From Ketobacter sp964016105 (lineage in GTDB: Bacteria > Pseudomonadota > Gammaproteobacteria > Pseudomonadales > Ketobacteraceae): 64,000 nucleotides of DNA. Position 1 is the stretch's first letter. Every line of letters begins with the position of its first letter. The notes under the pieces are model-generated. The model ran no database searches. It was not told where the DNA came from and saw nothing but the letters and a program-made list of their open reading frames with translations. This document shows positions 60,593-64,000 of the stretch, in pieces. The stretch lies in NCBI GenBank assembly GCA_964016105.1, contig CAXHEX010000010.1:62001-126000 (forward strand), written 5' to 3'. Made by a program: the position numbers and the translations under genes.

Positions 60593-61588
60593 ATGAACAG
60601 TTATGTCTACAAGCTCGCGGCACCTATAATGCTATCAGCTTTAATCGCGGCCTGCGGCGGCGATAAAGAAGGCGGGCCCGACGACTGGAGCACTAGCACA
60701 CCCGAGGATAAGGGGCTGGACAGTGCAAAATTAGAGTACGCGGCCACCGCAATGGAAGCCATAAAAACTCGAAAATGTTTTACGGTCATTAAAGACGGCG
60801 ACCTTGTATTCGATACCAACTATAACGACAGAAATCCCAACGCCATGTACGATGCCTTTTCTGTCACCAAAACCATGATGGCCACCCTGATCGGAATAGC
60901 AGAAACTCAAGGTTATCTCAGCGTAGATAATCGCATCGACCAATGGTTAGTAAAGCTTCCCGCCAAAATGAATCCAGATGCCACCATCCGTGACGTGTTA
61001 GGTCAGGTGGCGGAAAGCGATCCGGTGGGAACCAAGTTCTCCTACGATTCCGATACAGTGATCGACACCTTAGGCCTGGTTCTGACAGCAGCAACAGGCT
61101 CGCCCTCAGAAGATTTTGCGCAAACGCAATTGATAGAGCCTCTAAACATGCAATACACCACTTGGGAAACCGATAAGGACGGCAACCTACAGGCGGGATT
61201 TGGCGTAAAGTCCAGCTGCAGGGACCTGTCCCGGGTGGGACAGCTGCTTCTGGATGGTGGCACTTGGCGCGGGCAACAAATCCTGTCCCCGGACTACATC
61301 CATCACATGACTCAACCAGCCTATCCTGAGGCCAATTCCAATTACGGCTTCTTAACTTGGCTAAATTGGAGCGAAGGAACCTGGTATCTTCCCACAGGCT
61401 CAGGCGAAGGCCCCATGCTGAAAGGCGCGCCAGAAAATCTCTACACCGCCACAGGGCTTTTCGGCCAGATCATTATGGTGGTTCCCGATAAAAATGTTGT
61501 GATCACCACCATGGGCACCACCGTCGAACTGAACACCATGAACGCGGTCCAAGAGACCTGGGATGCAGCCACTCTATTCTTGCAATAA
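60593..61588 (+). CDS. SxxK serine hydrolase lipoprotein (beta-lactamase/esterase family), copy 1
   Basis: A 331-residue lipoprotein of the beta-lactamase-related (class C, EstB/NylB-like) serine hydrolases. The signal ends SALIAAC (lipidated C21). The nucleophile motif is SVTK (S90, K93); the tyrosine motif is YDS (Y151), with Ser where class C beta-lactamases have Asn. A C-terminal ATGLFGQ aligns with the family's third motif region. Cysteines in RKCFTV and SSCRDL occur in both copies and could form a disulfide. Substrate unknown: esterase, amidase or peptidase are all possible, and I would not call it resistance. Start ATG 60593; upstream ATGs would bury the signal peptide. Paralogous to the next gene. 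Confidence 0.85.
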   Translation: MNSYVYKLAAPIMLSALIAACGGDKEGGPDDWSTSTPEDKGLDSAKLEYAATAMEAIKTRKCFTVIKDGDLVFDTNYNDRNPNAMYDAFSVTKTMMATLIGIAETQGYLSVDNRIDQWLVKLPAKMNPDATIRDVLGQVAESDPVGTKFSYDSDTVIDTLGLVLTAATGSPSEDFAQTQLIEPLNMQYTTWETDKDGNLQAGFGVKSSCRDLSRVGQLLLDGGTWRGQQILSPDYIHHMTQPAYPEANSNYGFLTWLNWSEGTWYLPTGSGEGPMLKGAPENLYTATGLFGQIIMVVPDKNVVITTMGTTVELNTMNAVQETWDAATLFLQ

Positions 61589-61721
61589 AACAATCATCAA
61601 CCGGTGAGCTTAACCTGCTCGAAGCCATCGCTCTAGCCCCAGATTAGGGGATGTGTTCGCCTGGCTCGAGAGATTAACCTGGGACAGCGTTATTCTTAAA
61701 AGAAATCATGGATGGACTGCT

Positions 61722-62717
61722 ATGAATTATTCTGCAAAAACATTACTTACCTCTATAGCCTTATCAGCACTCATCACCGCATGTGGTGGCTCAAAAGAAG
61801 GCGGCCTCGATGACTGGACCACAAGCACTCCGGAAGAAAAAGGCCTGAGCAGCGAAAAGCTGGAGTCAGCCTCTGCTACCATCGGAGCCATCAAATATAG
61901 AAAATGCTTCACCGTTATTAAGGACGGAGACTTGGTTTTCGACGCAAATTACGGCAACAGTAATCCCAATGCCATATACGAAGCCTTCTCCACCACAAAA
62001 ACACTGATGGCTATTTTGATCGGCATAGCAGAGACCCAGGGCTACCTCACTCTAGAGGATCGAATCGACCATTGGCTGACAGAGCTTCCCTCGGGAATGA
62101 ACCCCGATGCCACTATTCGCCACGTTCTTGGTCAGGTAGCAGAAAGCGACCCTGTGGGCACAAAGTTTTCTTACAACTCGGGTGCTGTGATTGACTCTTT
62201 GGGTAAAGTATTGAGCGCTGCCACAGGAGCACCATCAGAAGAATATGCCCAAGCCCAACTACTGGCCCCTCTTGGTATGAATTACACCACCTGGAAGGCA
62301 GATAAGGCAGGCAATTTAAAAGCGGGGCTTGGAGCCAAGTCCAGCTGCAGGGATCTGGCACGGGTGGGGCAACTCATGCTCAACGGCGGCAGCTGGCGGG
62401 GAATTCAGATTTTGTCTGGGGACTATATCAGTGCCATGACACAACCGGCTTACCCTGCTGCCAACTCCAATTACGGCTTTCTTACCTGGTTAAATTGGAG
62501 CGAAGGCAAGTGGTACCGCCCGCTCACCTCTGGCGAAGGCCCCATGCTAAAAGACGCACCGGAAAATGTGTTCATGGCCACAGGCCTTTTCGGACAATTA
62601 ATCGTGGTGATTCCCGATGACAATATGGTGATTACCACCATGGGCACTACCGTTAAGCTGGAAACCCTGAACACACTTCAAGATACCTGGGATGCCATAG
62701 TTACCGTTTTGGAGTAA
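61722..62717 (+). CDS. SxxK serine hydrolase lipoprotein (beta-lactamase/esterase family), copy 2
   Basis: The second tandem copy, also 331 residues and alignable to copy 1 without gaps from the lipobox (SALITAC, C21) to the end. Motifs: STTK (S90, K93), YNS (Y151) and ATGLFGQ. Long stretches such as RKCFTVIKDGDLVFD, GQVAESDPVGTKFSY and NSNYGFLTWLNWSEG are shared, while residues near the tyrosine motif and several surface loops differ, suggesting divergence of specificity after duplication. ATG 61722; only GGAC precedes it, a weak ribosome site. It may be read from the same transcript as copy 1, 133 bp upstream. Confidence 0.85.
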   Translation: MNYSAKTLLTSIALSALITACGGSKEGGLDDWTTSTPEEKGLSSEKLESASATIGAIKYRKCFTVIKDGDLVFDANYGNSNPNAIYEAFSTTKTLMAILIGIAETQGYLTLEDRIDHWLTELPSGMNPDATIRHVLGQVAESDPVGTKFSYNSGAVIDSLGKVLSAATGAPSEEYAQAQLLAPLGMNYTTWKADKAGNLKAGLGAKSSCRDLARVGQLMLNGGSWRGIQILSGDYISAMTQPAYPAANSNYGFLTWLNWSEGKWYRPLTSGEGPMLKDAPENVFMATGLFGQLIVVIPDDNMVITTMGTTVKLETLNTLQDTWDAIVTVLE

Positions 62718-62730
62718 TACAAAAAAACCA

Positions 62731-63477
62731 TTAAGTGCCACAGGTGGGACAAGCGGGATTGGGTTTTATTTTTATTTCCCGGAACTGCATATTCAAGCCA
62801 TCAAAAATTAACAGGCGACCAACCAAAGTGGTGCCAACTCCAGTCAAACTTTTGATGGCTTCCGTGGCTTGTATACTGCCCACCACGCCCACAATCGGCG
62901 CCAGCACGCCGTTGGTGGCACAACGCCTGTCATCTTCACCGGCTTCGTCAAATAAACAGTTGTAACAGGGGCTTTTGGATTGCTTGGGATCGTACACACT
63001 GATCTGACCATCCATACGAATCGCCGCACCGGACACCAAGGTAATTTTATTTTTCACACTGAGGCGGTTAAGTAAAAATCGCAGGCTGAAGTTATCACTG
63101 CAGTCCACGATTAGATCCGCTTTCTCCACCAACGCCTGACCATTGCTTGGCGTGATCTCTTCCGCGTGGGTAATCACATTACAGTGGGGATTGATACGTT
63201 GAATGGCGGCCGCAGCGGACTCCACTTTTTTGCCACCCACACGGGTGGTGTCGTGGGCAATTTGGCGCTGCAAATTACTCAGATCCACTTGATCGTGATC
63301 CACCAGGATCAGGGTGCCCACTCCAGCCGCAGCCAGGTACAATGACACGGGCGACCCCAAACCGCCTAATCCCGCCACCAACACTGAAGATTGACGCAGC
63401 TTCTCCTGACCGGCAATATCCAGTTCCGGCAACATGATTTGTCGGCTGTAACGCATTAACTCTTCATCGGAAAACAC
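62731..63477 (-). CDS. moeB: Molybdopterin-synthase adenylyltransferase MoeB (ThiF/HesA family)
   Basis: MoeB adenylates the C-terminal glycine of MoaD for sulfur transfer in molybdopterin synthesis; related proteins activate ThiS. The 248-residue protein (E. coli MoeB 249) has YSRQIMLPELDIAGQEKL, the nucleotide loop VAGLGGLGSPVSLYLAAAG, NLQRQIAHDTTRVG, VSGAAIRMDGQISVYD and two zinc pairs, CYNC and CPTC. I start at the GTG at 63477, which has GAGGAG 7 nt upstream and gives the family's N-terminus. It follows prmC by 22 bp, the usual prmC-moeB pairing. Confidence 0.93.
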   Translation of the reverse strand: MFSDEELMRYSRQIMLPELDIAGQEKLRQSSVLVAGLGGLGSPVSLYLAAAGVGTLILVDHDQVDLSNLQRQIAHDTTRVGGKKVESAAAAIQRINPHCNVITHAEEITPSNGQALVEKADLIVDCSDNFSLRFLLNRLSVKNKITLVSGAAIRMDGQISVYDPKQSKSPCYNCLFDEAGEDDRRCATNGVLAPIVGVVGSIQATEAIKSLTGVGTTLVGRLLIFDGLNMQFREIKIKPNPACPTCGT

Positions 63478-63499
63478 AGGCTCGCTCCTCAGTCTTGGT

Positions 63500-64000
63500 T
63501 CACGAAGCAGGGCTATGCCATTGGCCCAGCGTGACCCGATCATTGTGACCATAATCCTGGTGGGTAGCCACCTTTTGAAATCCTGCATCCAGCAGCAGTT
63601 GGCGAACTGCGGCCCCTTGGTTATAACCATGCTCAAGCAATAACCAAGCACCGTCCAACAAGTGGTGAACCGCACCGGTGGCGATTTCCCGGATGGCATC
63701 CAAACCCTCTTTCCCGGAAACCAAAGCGGTCATCGGCTCAAAGGCCACACCGGGTCCAGACAAGTGGGGATCATCGGATTCAATATAGGGAGGATTGGAC
63801 ACAATCATATGAAACCGGGTATCAGCAACGGATTCAAACCAGGCACTATGGACGAACTCCACTTCCAGGTTGAAACGCTGGGCGTTACTAGCGGCCACCG
63901 CTAACGCAGCTTCACTGATATCCGTGGCCAGCAATTGCCAGTTTGGTCGCTCGCTCTTTAAAGCCAGCGCAATGGCTCCGCTGCCGGTGCCCATATCCAT
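63500..64000 (-). CDS. prmC: Peptide chain release factor N5-glutamine methyltransferase, C-terminal part (runs off the right edge)
   Basis: PrmC (HemK) methylates the glutamine of the GGQ motif in release factors RF1 and RF2. About 166 C-terminal residues are visible: the SAM loop DMGTGSGAIALALKSERP at the very edge, TDISEAALAVAASNAQR, the catalytic IVSNPPYIESDDPHL and the closing GYNQGAAVRQLLLDAGF. The N-terminal helical domain and the start are outside the window. Normally prfA lies just upstream. Confidence 0.95.
   Translation of the reverse strand: MDMGTGSGAIALALKSERPNWQLLATDISEAALAVAASNAQRFNLEVEFVHSAWFESVADTRFHMIVSNPPYIESDDPHLSGPGVAFEPMTALVSGKEGLDAIREIATGAVHHLLDGAWLLLEHGYNQGAAVRQLLLDAGFQKVATHQDYGHNDRVTLGQWHSPAS

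Noticed and set aside
60593..62717. Calling the two SxxK lipoproteins antibiotic-resistance beta-lactamases
   Set aside because: The tyrosine motif lacks the class C Asn, and the third motif resembles esterase/NylB-type hydrolases; nothing supports beta-lactam hydrolysis.
1..64000. CRISPR arrays, tRNA genes, insertion sequences, prophage or defence islands
   Set aside because: I found no repeat-spacer pattern, cloverleaf, transposase, integrase or recognisable defence gene in either strand.

Overview
The window is a chromosomal segment of a Gram-negative gammaproteobacterium. The evidence is an Mla/Lpt outer-membrane lipid machinery, LpoA, KdsC/KdsD, a complete bc1 complex and a meso-diaminopimelate-type MurE. 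From memory, the gene order from mraY (left edge) to gatB (about 57.6 kb) follows the Pseudomonas aeruginosa block around PA4415-PA4484 almost gene for gene, so a Pseudomonadales or Alcanivorax/Marinobacter-like marine relative is likely. Base composition is moderate, without the GC extreme of Pseudomonas. I saw no tRNA, rRNA, insertion sequence, prophage or CRISPR array.

Layout. 0-6.7 kb: the division and cell-wall (dcw) cluster on the minus strand (mraZ, rsmH, ftsL, ftsI, murE, murF, mraY), with a 10-bp-periodic MraZ-type operator upstream. 7.0-7.4 kb: RNase P RNA. 7.4-12.3 kb: rsmI diverging from lpoA-yraN-diaA, then sspB/sspA. 12.4-16 kb: petABC and rplM-rpsI. 16.2-23.2 kb: zapE, a hydrolase, yhcB, a small heat-shock protein with a sigma32-type promoter, a single-chain ATP sulfurylase, a Nif3-like protein, a DegS/AlgW protease and a TerB-like protein. 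23.2-29.2 kb: hisD, hisG, murA, ibaG and an mla operon lacking mlaC. 29.4-39.2 kb: yrbG, kdsD-kdsC-lptC-lptA-lptB, rpoN-hpf-ptsN-rapZ-ptsO and mgtE. 39.3-41.1 kb: a porin gene interrupted by one in-frame TAA, plus a small phosphate-binding-like protein. 41.1-54.1 kb: pmbA, yjgA, tldD, nitrilase, yhdP, rng, maf, mreD, mreC, mreB. 54.4-57.6 kb: gatCAB. 57.6-62.7 kb: accessory genes (methyltransferase, lipoprotein, broken small gene, tandem SxxK-hydrolase lipoproteins). 62.7 kb to the end: moeB and prmC.

Most of the genes build or shape the envelope: peptidoglycan precursors and septal synthesis (mur, fts, lpoA), rod shape (mreBCD), Kdo and LPS export (kds, lpt) and phospholipid trafficking (mla, yhdP). 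The rest are core housekeeping (translation, respiration, nitrogen PTS).

The points most worth a second look are an apparent AUA start codon for mreC behind a perfect Shine-Dalgarno and a hairpin, the porin stop codon, the missing mlaC, sat in the slot where Pseudomonas has cysDN, and the accessory block at a synteny break after gatB. I found no clearly new multi-gene defence or biosynthetic system. The nearest candidates for undescribed biology are the porin/binding-protein pair and the duplicated SxxK lipoproteins.
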